A DNA stretch of 12,800 nt, taken from assembly GCA_934716785.1 (NCBI GenBank), contig CAKUYM010000100.1, forward strand, positions 1-12,800, written 5' to 3'. Within the stretch, counting starts at the first letter, position 1; the number at the start of each line of letters is the position of its first letter. A program made the translations under genes and the position numbers. A model generated the notes under the pieces. The model saw only the letters and a program-made list of their open reading frames with translations, did no database searches and had not been told where the DNA came from. Below are positions 1-6,533 of the stretch, in pieces. Origin of the DNA: an uncultured Bacteroides sp. (GTDB taxonomy: Bacteria > Bacteroidota > Bacteroidia > Bacteroidales > Bacteroidaceae).

Positions 1-724
1 CTTTAGCTCCACCGGAACGGCTTGGCAGATGACATACGAATACATCGAGCGTGTCGCCTGTCAGTAACAGACCGCTGACATGCAGCAAGTCTCTGGTTGG
101 ACGGTGCCGGTTGAAAGGAGAAATAGGGACAGAACGGGATGATAATAATTTGAACAGATCCCGCTGATAGAGCAAAGCTACATCAATACCTCTTAAATCG
201 GGAGAGTTCGTCATGACATAACGGTAATCAAGTTCTTTCAAAGGAGAACGTCGGGTGAGGTCACGCAGCACTGTATCATTTTCTACTTCACAAAGACCTA
301 CAAGAGCCGGCGGATTCCATTCGCCAACCGCGGTGATGACACGTGCGATATCAGTTAATTTCTTTTTGTATCTGCCGTAATTCCAATGACGTATCGCATC
401 GGGAAGAAACTCATGGTCATTCTTCAGGCTGTCGTGATGGGTGTCAAACAAATTTTCTATATTCCAACTAACAACTCGGAAAGGAATTTTTTCTTTGGCG
501 AGAGGAGGGTGCAGATAAGGAAAATCTTGTTTATATGGAGAAACTTGTTTATAAGAAAAATCTTGTTTGCAGGAGAAAACTTGTGCTACACCATAGGAAG
601 GAGCAAGGAAATCGCCCCCCAATATGTTCATAGCAAAAAAGAGTATGGCAACAGCTACTCTTTTTTTACTGTTACCATAACTCTTTGCCTGTAGGCTATG
701 TCTTTTATTATTTTGCAGGAACAT
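1..724 (-). CDS. Exported endonuclease/exonuclease/phosphatase-fold protein (3' end outside window)
   Basis: This is the first 241 codons of a gene that continues past the left edge. Seen: a basic patch (KKR, residues 20-22), a hydrophobic stretch (23-35) and a possible signal peptidase I site near GVA|Q (47/48). Three and a half copies of a 6-residue repeat follow (48-70), then an endonuclease/exonuclease/phosphatase domain. Its hallmarks are WNIENLF (87-93), GLCEVEN (143-149, E146 a likely metal ligand), RGIDVALLY (178-186) and CHLPSR (231-236, H232 catalytic-type). The family covers metal-dependent nucleases and phosphatases that cleave phosphodiesters or phosphomonoesters; the substrate here is unknown. 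The ATG at 724 lies inside the pepD end (17-base overlap), which suggests translational coupling and one transcript with pepD. A later in-frame ATG at 631 would cut into the signal peptide, so 724 is preferred, although its n-region is long. The C-terminal catalytic Asp-His is not in the window. Confidence 0.85.
   Translation of the reverse strand, partial: MFLQNNKRHSLQAKSYGNSKKRVAVAILFFAMNILGGDFLAPSYGVAQVFSCKQDFSYKQVSPYKQDFPYLHPPLAKEKIPFRVVSWNIENLFDTHHDSLKNDHEFLPDAIRHWNYGRYKKKLTDIARVITAVGEWNPPALVGLCEVENDTVLRDLTRRSPLKELDYRYVMTNSPDLRGIDVALLYQRDLFKLLSSRSVPISPFNRHRPTRDLLHVSGLLLTGDTLDVFVCHLPSRSGGAK
515..586 (-). repeat. 18-bp tandem repeat encoding a hexapeptide
   Basis: Four consecutive 18-base units in the minus-strand reading frame encode AQVFSC, KQDFSY, KQVSPY and KQDFPY. 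The last three units share the core aaacaag. The repeat keeps frame with the surrounding gene and lies between the predicted signal peptide cleavage site and the nuclease/phosphatase domain. Confidence 0.75.
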
Positions 725-2165
725 GCACTAAAATATCCAACAGGTGCTTCCAGAACTTATCCACAGTGGGGATAAGCATCCGTTCATCGGGAGAGTGTAC
801 ACCGGTCAGGGTAGGTCCGAAAGAAATCATATCCAGTGCTGGATACTTGTCAAGGAACAGGCCGCATTCCAGTCCGGCATGGATGGCTTTCACTTTGGCA
901 TCCACACCGAATAAGCGTTTGTAAGATTCGGTTGCCACATTGAGGATAGCCGAGTGTGGATTCGGTTTCCATCCCGGATAACCTTCGCCGAAGGTCACTT
1001 CTGCTCCTGCCAACCGGAATACGGCACGTACGGTATTTGCCATATCATTGCGTGCAGACAAGATAGAACTGCGTTGGCTGGTTTCAATACGGATAATATT
1101 GTCGGGCTTCATCTTTACGGATGCAAGGTTTGTGGAAGTTTCCACCAGTCCCGGGATATCCTGGCTCATAGCATATACGCCATGAGGAGCAGCATACAGA
1201 GCTTTCAACAAGCGACCGGTTGTATCTTGGTCAATGGCAGTCTTGCGGGGACTTTCCGATTCAAGAACTAATTTCAGGTCAGGCTCTACAACAGACAATT
1301 CATCTTCCATTTCACTGGCAAAGATGTTCAGTTCGGTACGCACGTCATGTTTGGCATCTTCGGGAACGGCACACACGGCATATGCTTCGCGAGGGATGGC
1401 ATTGCGCAGATTACCGCCATTGATTTCGCAGAGATACAAGTCATAATTGTCGGCTATACGGGTAAGGAAACGATTCAGAATCTTGTTCGCATTTCCTCGT
1501 CCCAAGTGGATATCTCCACCGGAATGACCGCCCTTCAGTCCTTTCACTTCTACTTTGAAAAAGAAATATCCGGCAGGAACTTCTATCTCCTTGTATGCAA
1601 ATTCTGCAACGGAATCAATGCCACCCGCACATCCGATAAAAATCTCCCCTTCATCTTCAGAGTCGAGGTTCAAAAGAATGTCACCGCTCATAAAGCCCTC
1701 TTTCAGAGCAAAAGCTCCTGTCAGCCCGGTCTCTTCGTCTACGGTAAACAAGCATTCCAGTGGTCCGTGCTCGATACTGTCATCTGCAAGGATAGCCAGT
1801 TCTGTAGCAACACCGATACCATTGTCGGCACCGAGGGTTGTTCCTTTAGCTTTCAGCCATTCTCCGTCTATTTCCGTTTCGATGGGATCGGTGAGGAAGT
1901 CGTGTTGAACATCATTGTTTTTTTCGCACACCATGTCTATATGTGATTGCAGTACAACAGTCTGCAGGTTCTCCTTACCAGGAGTGGCAGGCTTTTTTAT
2001 CAGTACATTACCGGCTTCGTCCACTTTGGTCTCAAGGTTATGTTTGGCTCCGAAGGCTTTCAGATAGGCAATGATTTTTTCTTCCTTCTTTGAGGGGCGC
2101 GGCACTTGGCAGATTTCTTCGAAATACTTGAATACGCCGGCAGGCTTTAAATCTTTTTTTTCCAT
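708..2165 (-). CDS. pepD: Aminoacyl-histidine dipeptidase (Xaa-His dipeptidase, peptidase family M20C)
   Basis: A cytoplasmic di-zinc peptidase that hydrolyses unblocked dipeptides, including Xaa-His, to feed amino-acid pools. The 485-residue length is normal for PepD. The M20 metal site is complete: SHID (H75, D77), GADNG with bridging D114, DEE (catalytic/metal E145 and E146), NLDSEDEGE (D168) and the C-terminal GVHSPDE (H457). The HSGGDIHLGR segment of the dimerisation (lid) domain is also present. No signal peptide is visible. The start is the ATG at 2165, in a divergent region shared with the gene at 2301; no strong promoter box is evident on this strand. The 3' end overlaps the start of the nuclease/phosphatase-fold gene, so the two are probably co-transcribed. 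Identification is firm at family level. Confidence 0.96.
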   Translation of the reverse strand: MEKKDLKPAGVFKYFEEICQVPRPSKKEEKIIAYLKAFGAKHNLETKVDEAGNVLIKKPATPGKENLQTVVLQSHIDMVCEKNNDVQHDFLTDPIETEIDGEWLKAKGTTLGADNGIGVATELAILADDSIEHGPLECLFTVDEETGLTGAFALKEGFMSGDILLNLDSEDEGEIFIGCAGGIDSVAEFAYKEIEVPAGYFFFKVEVKGLKGGHSGGDIHLGRGNANKILNRFLTRIADNYDLYLCEINGGNLRNAIPREAYAVCAVPEDAKHDVRTELNIFASEMEDELSVVEPDLKLVLESESPRKTAIDQDTTGRLLKALYAAPHGVYAMSQDIPGLVETSTNLASVKMKPDNIIRIETSQRSSILSARNDMANTVRAVFRLAGAEVTFGEGYPGWKPNPHSAILNVATESYKRLFGVDAKVKAIHAGLECGLFLDKYPALDMISFGPTLTGVHSPDERMLIPTVDKFWKHLLDILVHVPAK

Positions 2166-2272
2166 GCTGTTTTCTTTATTATAATAAGGAATAGAAAAGT
2201 GGCTTTAACCTCTTCTATTGCTAAATATGGTTAATTTGACAGGCTTATCTGAACTCATATCTCATTAAAGCC

Positions 2273-2280
2273 TATCTTTG
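2273..2280 (+). promoter_or_regulatory. Bacteroides -7 promoter box for the 2301 gene
   Basis: TATCTTTG fits the Bacteroides primary sigma factor -7 consensus TAnnTTTG exactly. It sits 20 bases before the ATG at 2301, implying a leader of about 10-15 bases. No TTTG lies at the usual -33 distance; the nearest, at 2235-2238, is 34 bases upstream of the box, too far for a standard pair. Confidence 0.6.
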
Positions 2281-2300
2281 CATTCACAAAATTAATAGAA

Positions 2301-2534
2301 ATGGTTGAGACTATACTGATAACTTTGTTAATAGTTGCTATTTCCCTGTTATTATTGGGGGTGAAAGTATTCTTTACGAAGAATGGAAAGTTTCCTAATG
2401 GTCATGTGAGCGGGAACAAAGTGTTGCGTGAGAAAGGTATCGGATGCGTTCAGTCTCAAGACCGTGAAGCGCAGAAGAAACCGCGCTTTTCTATTGATGA
2501 GTTGGAAAAAGCCTTGAACGATAGTATGAATTAA
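2301..2534 (+). CDS. Small single-pass membrane protein with a cysteine-containing cytoplasmic tail, function unknown
   Basis: A 77-residue protein. Residues 3-25 form one strongly hydrophobic helix followed by K22, K27 and K30, which suggests an N-out, C-in topology. The rest is a basic tail with a patterned segment, GNKVLREKGIGC (38-49), containing the single cysteine C49, then a charged stretch ending in an amphipathic FSIDELEKALNDSMN. I cannot assign it to a named family. From general familiarity, short membrane proteins with this kind of tail occur in Bacteroidales, but that is recollection and not shown here. It lies 26 bases upstream of the OmpH-like gene and probably shares its transcript, with a consensus -7 box just before it. 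Real gene: very likely. Function: unknown. Confidence 0.8.
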   Translation: MVETILITLLIVAISLLLLGVKVFFTKNGKFPNGHVSGNKVLREKGIGCVQSQDREAQKKPRFSIDELEKALNDSMN

Positions 2535-2560
2535 ATATTTAAAAACAATACTTATAAATT

Positions 2561-3163
2561 ATGAATAGAATGAACTACTTCATGAACGGTCTGGCTGCTA
2601 TTGCGTTTATCGTTTTATTTTCGCAATGTGCCGGAAAAGCTGACAATCAAGTTACTACTGCACCTCTTCAGGCTAACGCCGGACTGTCAGGAATGAAAAT
2701 TGCCTATGTTGAAATCGATTCGCTGCTTGCTAAATACAACTTCTGTATCGACCTGAATGAGGCGATGGTAAAGAAGAGTGAAAACGTGCGTTTGACGTTG
2801 AATCAAAAAGCTAACGCGTAGAATAAGGAAAAACAAGAGTTCCAAAAGAAAGTCGAAAATAATGCATTCTTGTCACAGGACAGAGCTCAACAAGAGTACA
2901 ACCGTTTGGCTAAACTGGAACAAGACTTGCAGGAATTGAGCAACAAACTTCAGAATGGACTGATGGAAGAAAACAACAAGAATAGCTTGCAGTTCCGCGA
3001 TTCTATCAATGCTTTCCTGAAAGAGTATAACAAGACTCATGGATATAGCTTGATTTTCAGCAATACAGGTTTTGATAATCTGCTTTATGCTGATAGTGCG
3101 TTCAATATTACAAAAGAAATTGTGGATGGATTGAATGCAAGATATTCACCTGCAAAGAAATAA
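2561..3163 (+). pseudogene. OmpH/Skp-family periplasmic lipoprotein gene interrupted by an in-frame TAG
   Basis: Two open pieces lie in one reading frame: codons 1-86 (2561-2818) and codons 88-200 (2822-3160), separated only by TAG at 2819-2821. The joined product would be 200 residues, typical for OmpH/Skp proteins, which chaperone outer-membrane proteins in the periplasm. Seen: a hydrophobic leader ending at C23 (FSQC, a non-ideal lipobox), the OmpH-like strand MKIAYVEIDSLLAKY (45-59), a long charged and Gln-rich coiled coil spanning the stop, and the C-terminal core YSLIFSNTGFDNLLYADS. The frame stays clearly protein-like after the stop, so the interruption looks recent. One base change such as CAG to TAG would explain it. 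The 86-residue product would lack most of the coiled coil; restart at TTG 2870 would give a 97-residue piece without a signal. An assembly error or nonsense suppression are alternatives. Confidence 0.85.
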
Positions 3164-3258
3164 TTTTCAAAAAATATGTTTATAAATATAATGGAGATAC
3201 TCCGCTCTTTGCGATGAAGTGCGGAATATAAAATATAGAAATTTTGTTTGTGTTGGTG

Positions 3259-3295
3259 CCTGTTCAAGACTGTGAAGTTATGAGCAGGTTTTTTT
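3259..3295 (+). terminator. Rho-independent terminator after the OmpH-like gene
   Basis: Stem arms CCTGTTCA (3259-3266) and TGAGCAGG (3281-3288) pair over 8 positions with one G-U, with a 14-base loop, followed by a run of seven T (3289-3295). It ends the 2301-3163 unit just before the convergent gene at 3308. Confidence 0.8.
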
Positions 3296-3307
3296 ATTTA
3301 TTTTCTT

Positions 3308-3649
3308 TTATCTTCTTTCTTTTTCTTCCTCTTGCGGAATACGGAAAGCTGTATAAAGCTCGAGTATGGCAGCGATAGTAAGGCAGGCAATCCACTCGTT
3401 GCCGCGTGTGGTGAACATGAAGGCTCCGGTCAGTATGAGAGCCAATGCTCCGAATATCTGTTGGATGCGCAGGCGTTTCAGTGTCTTGCTTTTTCCTTTG
3501 ACGGGCATGTTCACTTGTGCCAATGCGATAAATCCGGCTCCAACGGTATAGATATAGGGAGCATAAATCCATCCGGTGATAAATACGGAAGCTCCGGCAA
3601 GAGCCATAATAGCGCCGACGACAAAAAGGGCAGGTGTTAATTGTTTCAT
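3308..3649 (-). CDS. Small four-helix membrane protein, function unknown
   Basis: A 113-residue inner-membrane protein with four hydrophobic segments at about residues 7-27, 31-47, 64-80 and 85-103. A basic loop (KGKSKTLKRLR, 51-61) separates helices 2 and 3, and the C-terminal tail is charged (QEEEKERR). The loop and tail charges favour both termini in the cytoplasm. I recognise no catalytic motif and no named family. The start ATG (3649) lies 3 bases after the stop of the DivIC/FtsB gene, so the two are almost certainly co-transcribed; whether it takes part in division is not shown. No T-rich terminator is visible after it on this strand. Confidence 0.8.
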   Translation of the reverse strand: MKQLTPALFVVGAIMALAGASVFITGWIYAPYIYTVGAGFIALAQVNMPVKGKSKTLKRLRIQQIFGALALILTGAFMFTTRGNEWIACLTIAAILELYTAFRIPQEEEKERR

Positions 3650-3652
3650 TCT

Positions 3653-3949
3653 TTATTCTTCAAAAACGTAAATATCTTCATTGGGCTTTTTCATCAAGTA
3701 TTTCTCGCGGGCGATCTGTTCGATGGCGTCCGGATTGGTGTTCAGTTCATTGAGACGCTTCGTGTTCTCTTCATAATCCGTCCGGTACTTTTCTATTTCT
3801 TCTTTCAGTTGACTGATTTCACGTTCATATCCGAGACGGCGAACCAAGCTGTTTTCATCCAGAAAACCTATGATGACAGCAAATGCGACAACCGTAATGA
3901 GATACTTGCGCCTGCATATGAAATTCCAAATACTGATTAGTTTACTCAT
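3653..3949 (-). CDS. Septum formation initiator, FtsB/DivIC family
   Basis: A 98-residue bitopic divisome protein. FtsB/DivIC proteins form a complex with FtsL and FtsQ (DivIB) that controls septal wall synthesis. Seen: a basic N-terminus (CRRK, 12-15), one membrane helix (about 16-30), a periplasmic coiled coil (about 37-70, REISQLKEEIEKYRTDYEE) and the conserved end segment DAIEQIAREKYLMKKPNEDIYV. A longer reading from TTG at 3973 is open, but it would begin inside the consensus -7 promoter box (3971-3978) and so could not be in the transcript; the ATG at 3949 is preferred. It is followed 3 bases later by a four-helix membrane protein gene and is divergent from dnaX. The short length and single helix are normal for the family. 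Confidence 0.92.
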   Translation of the reverse strand: MSKLISIWNFICRRKYLITVVAFAVIIGFLDENSLVRRLGYEREISQLKEEIEKYRTDYEENTKRLNELNTNPDAIEQIAREKYLMKKPNEDIYVFEE

Positions 3950-3970
3950 AATTTCTCTTTTTATTATCCG

Positions 3971-3978
3971 CAAAGATA
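3971..3978 (-). promoter_or_regulatory. Bacteroides -7 promoter box for the FtsB/DivIC operon
   Basis: On the minus strand this reads TATCTTTG, an exact TAnnTTTG match, ending 21 bases before the ATG at 3949. No good TTTG is present at the expected -33 position. The box decides the gene start: the upstream TTG at 3973 falls inside it. Confidence 0.6.
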
Positions 3979-4057
3979 AAACTAATAACTTAAAAACTTA
4001 TCGCTTCGGCTTCAAAACTTCTTTCTCCATATCTTATACTTATTACTTTTTTGTGTA

Positions 4058-4065
4058 CATTTGCA
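4058..4065 (+). promoter_or_regulatory. Bacteroides -7 promoter box for dnaX
   Basis: TACATTTG matches TAnnTTTG exactly and lies 31 bases before the dnaX ATG. The -33 region has only T-rich sequence with no clear TTTG. It is back to back with the FtsB/DivIC promoter about 80 bases away. Confidence 0.55.
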
Positions 4066-4096
4066 CTAAAAGCAAAAAACAGAGAGAATCCCGGAT

Positions 4097-5971
4097 ATGG
4101 AAAATTATATTGTATCAGCCCGTAAGTATCGTCCGTCCACGTTTGAGTCAGTGGTTGGGCAGCGGGCGCTGACTACTACGTTGAAAAATGCGATTGCCAC
4201 TCAAAAGCTGGCGCATGCTTATTTGTTCTGCGGTCCGCGTGGGGTAGGGAAGACTACTTGTGCGCGTATCTTTGCCAAAACCATAAATTGTATGACGCCT
4301 ACCGCCGATGGTGAGGCTTGTAACCAGTGCGAATCCTGTGTGGCATTCAACGAACAGCGGTCATATAATATCCACGAACTTGATGCCGCTTCCAACAACT
4401 CGGTAGACGACATCCGTCAGTTGGTGGAGCAAGTGCGCATTCCACCGCAGATAGGAAAATATAAAGTCTATATCATTGACGAGGTGCATATGCTATCGGC
4501 ATCTGCTTTCAATGCGTTTCTGAAGACACTCGAAGAACCGCCCCGTCATGCTATCTTTATTTTGGCGACAACAGAAAAACACAAGATCCTTCCCACCATT
4601 CTTTCCCGTTGTCAGATCTATGACTTCAATAGGATTAGTGTGGAAGATACGGTGAATCATTTGTCATATGTTGCTTCAAAAGAAGGTATCACGGCAGAAC
4701 CGGAAGCATTGAACGTGATAGCGATGAAGGCGGATGGCGGTATGCGTGATGCCTTGTCTATTTTTGATCAAGTGGTGAGTTTCACCGGTGGAAATATCAC
4801 GTACAAGAGTGTGATTGATAATCTGAATGTACTTGATTACGAATATTATTTCCGCTTGACGGATAGCTTTCTTGCGAATAAGGTAAGCGATGCATTGTTG
4901 CTGTTCAATGATGTATTGAATAAGGGATTCGATGGGAATCACTTTATAACAGGCTTGTCTTCTCATTTCCGCGACTTGCTGGTGGCCAGGGATGCGGTGA
5001 CGCTGCCTTTACTGGAAGTGGGGGCAAGTATACGTCAGCGCTATCAGGAACAGGCGCAGAAATGTCCGTTGCCTTTTTTGTATCGGGCGATGAAACTCTG
5101 TAATGAATGTGATTTGAATTACCGCATCAGCAAGAACAAGCGCTTGCTGGTAGAACTGACCTTGATACAGGTTGCACAGCTTACCACCGAGGGGGATGAC
5201 GGTAGTGGTGGGCGTAGCCCTAAGAAGATATTAAAACCCGTATTTACTCAACCTGCGGCTGCTCTGCTGCCGCAGGTTGCTTCTGCAACACCGGTACAAC
5301 AGAATCCGGCTCATCCATCTTCATCTTCACCACAGCCTGCTGTCGGTAATGCTACTGCTGCCCGCCAAGTACAGGCACCTTCGGTGGCGCAATCCGTATC
5401 GCCTTCTTATCCGAATGCAACGGCTTCTCCGACTTCGCCTCAGGGGGCGGCAACCTCTCAATTGGTGAGGGAGGAGCAACGGAAGGTTCCGGTCATGAAG
5501 ATGTCCAGTTTGGGTGTGTCCATCAAGCATCCGCAGCGTGGGCAAGAGACTCAGCATATAGCTGCGACTACTGCTCCTAAGGTGGAAATACAGCAGGAAG
5601 AGGATTTGATATTCAATGATCGTGACTTGAACTATTATTGGCAGGAATATGCGGCGCAACTGCCGAAAGAGCAGAATGCCCTTGCCAAGCGTATGCAGAT
5701 GCTTCATCCTGCATTATTCAAGAACTCCACAACTTTTGAAGTGGTAGTGGATAATGAAATGGCAGCTAAAGACTTTACCGCCTTGATTCCTCAATTGCAG
5801 GAGTATCTTCGTGGCCGGTTGAGAAACAGTCAGGTGGCGATGAAGGTGCGGGTCAGTGAGCCGTCGGAAACGGTTCGTCCGGTAGGACGCGTAGAAAGAT
5901 TCCAGATGATGGCCCAGAAGAATCAGGCGTTGATGCAACTGAAAGAAGAATTCGGGCTTGAACTATACTAA
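4097..5971 (+). CDS. dnaX: DNA polymerase III subunits gamma/tau (clamp-loader ATPase)
   Basis: The AAA+ motor of the replicative clamp loader, which loads the beta clamp and, as tau, joins polymerase and helicase. Seen in the 624 residues: the N-terminal SARKYRPSTF signature (7-16), Walker A GPRGVGKT (46-53), four zinc-binding cysteines (C65, C75, C78, C81), Walker B IIDEVH (126-131), and the sensor 1/SRC segment (ATTEKHK at 157-163, SRC at 170-172). A collar domain follows (about 210-370), then an Ala/Pro/Ser/Gln-rich linker (about 383-490) and a folded C-terminal tau-specific region (about 515-624) ending in EEFGLELY. I see no A-AAA-AAG-type slippery heptamer before the linker, so a frameshifted gamma form is not indicated. 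A strong terminator follows, so the gene appears monocistronic. Confidence 0.97.
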   Translation: MENYIVSARKYRPSTFESVVGQRALTTTLKNAIATQKLAHAYLFCGPRGVGKTTCARIFAKTINCMTPTADGEACNQCESCVAFNEQRSYNIHELDAASNNSVDDIRQLVEQVRIPPQIGKYKVYIIDEVHMLSASAFNAFLKTLEEPPRHAIFILATTEKHKILPTILSRCQIYDFNRISVEDTVNHLSYVASKEGITAEPEALNVIAMKADGGMRDALSIFDQVVSFTGGNITYKSVIDNLNVLDYEYYFRLTDSFLANKVSDALLLFNDVLNKGFDGNHFITGLSSHFRDLLVARDAVTLPLLEVGASIRQRYQEQAQKCPLPFLYRAMKLCNECDLNYRISKNKRLLVELTLIQVAQLTTEGDDGSGGRSPKKILKPVFTQPAAALLPQVASATPVQQNPAHPSSSSPQPAVGNATAARQVQAPSVAQSVSPSYPNATASPTSPQGAATSQLVREEQRKVPVMKMSSLGVSIKHPQRGQETQHIAATTAPKVEIQQEEDLIFNDRDLNYYWQEYAAQLPKEQNALAKRMQMLHPALFKNSTTFEVVVDNEMAAKDFTALIPQLQEYLRGRLRNSQVAMKVRVSEPSETVRPVGRVERFQMMAQKNQALMQLKEEFGLELY

Positions 5972-6054
5972 TCTTTTGATGAGGTCATCTTTTAGAGGAA
6001 TTCATCTTTTTGAAGTCTATATTTTTTTAGAGTTTGTACATCAATACTACATAA

Positions 6055-6096
6055 CCTTGCACGATTGACCATTAACAGGAATCGTGCAGGGTTTTT
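6055..6096 (+). terminator. Rho-independent terminator after dnaX
   Basis: Arms CCTTGCACGATT (6055-6066) and AATCGTGCAGGG (6080-6091) pair over 12 positions with one G-U near the base, around a 13-base loop, followed by TTTTT (6092-6096). The stop codon of the convergent PspC gene lies three bases beyond. Confidence 0.9.
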
Positions 6097-6098
6097 CT

Positions 6099-6332
6099 TT
6101 AATGTATTCTGTTATTTGTACGGTCAGTATATCCATCCGACGGCATCTTTGCCGGCATGATAATCCATAAGATTATATAAATGATTACTCCGGCAAAAGC
6201 TGTGAAGAATGTAGCCAAGACATATACAATTCTCAGTAAAGTCGAATCCCAGCCGAAATACTCTGCGATTCCGGCGCATACTCCGGCAATCATGCGGTCG
6301 GAAGAACGGGTTAGCTTTTTGTTATTTTCCAT
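6099..6332 (-). CDS. PspC-domain membrane protein
   Basis: A 77-residue protein made up almost entirely of one PspC domain: KKLTRSSDRMIAGVCAG with the family signature GVCAGIAEYFGWD (17-29), then a long hydrophobic segment (about 36-60) ending in WIIMPAK, and a short polar tail. In Proteobacteria PspC is an inner-membrane partner in the phage-shock response to membrane stress. Stand-alone short PspC proteins in Bacteroidetes are not tied to a pspA-type operon, and no other psp gene is visible here. It has its own consensus -7 box at 6365-6372. The role as a membrane-stress protein is an inference from the family only. Confidence 0.9.
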   Translation of the reverse strand: MENNKKLTRSSDRMIAGVCAGIAEYFGWDSTLLRIVYVLATFFTAFAGVIIYIILWIIMPAKMPSDGYTDRTNNRIH

Positions 6333-6364
6333 ATATGGTCTAATTTTTTAGTGCGATGAAAGTA

Positions 6365-6372
6365 CAAATATA
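6365..6372 (-). promoter_or_regulatory. Bacteroides -7 promoter box for the PspC gene
   Basis: Minus strand reads TATATTTG, an exact TAnnTTTG match, ending 32 bases before the ATG at 6332. A TTTG at 6397-6400 lies 24 bases upstream of the box, somewhat longer than the usual spacing of about 19. Confidence 0.55.
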
Positions 6373-6533
6373 CGGATTCTTTTTTATTCTGAGTCGCAAA
6401 GTTGTTTGTGTGAATTGTTAAATCCCTTCTCCTCCTTATTAACATTGCAATCTTGCTTGTCTGCATCCCTTCATTGATGGGAATAAACGGACTGCGAGAA
6501 TGATAGAAAGTGTTGTTTTGATAAATGCAGATA

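Noticed and set aside
1347..1946. A 199-codon open frame on the plus strand
   Set aside because: It lies wholly antisense to pepD, whose complete M20 metal site proves the minus strand is coding; the translation has no recognisable domain.
2819..2821. TAG in the OmpH-like gene as programmed recoding (pyrrolysine or amber read-through)
   Set aside because: No recoding signal is evident around the codon, and Bacteroides normally lacks pyrrolysine machinery; a point mutation or assembly error is simpler. Kept only as an alternative.
5200..5260. Programmed frameshift in dnaX giving a gamma subunit
   Set aside because: No A-AAA-AAG or similar slippery heptamer with a following hairpin is present at the domain III/linker boundary.
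6018..6096. Small RNA between dnaX and the PspC gene, from a TATATTTT box to the terminator
   Set aside because: The box is a weak match within a T run and the hairpin is fully explained as the dnaX terminator.
6333..6533. Possible extra small gene in the 201-base gap between the PspC and SDR-lipocalin genes
   Set aside because: Only the PspC promoter box is supportable; the open frame on the minus strand has no domain and spans the promoter.
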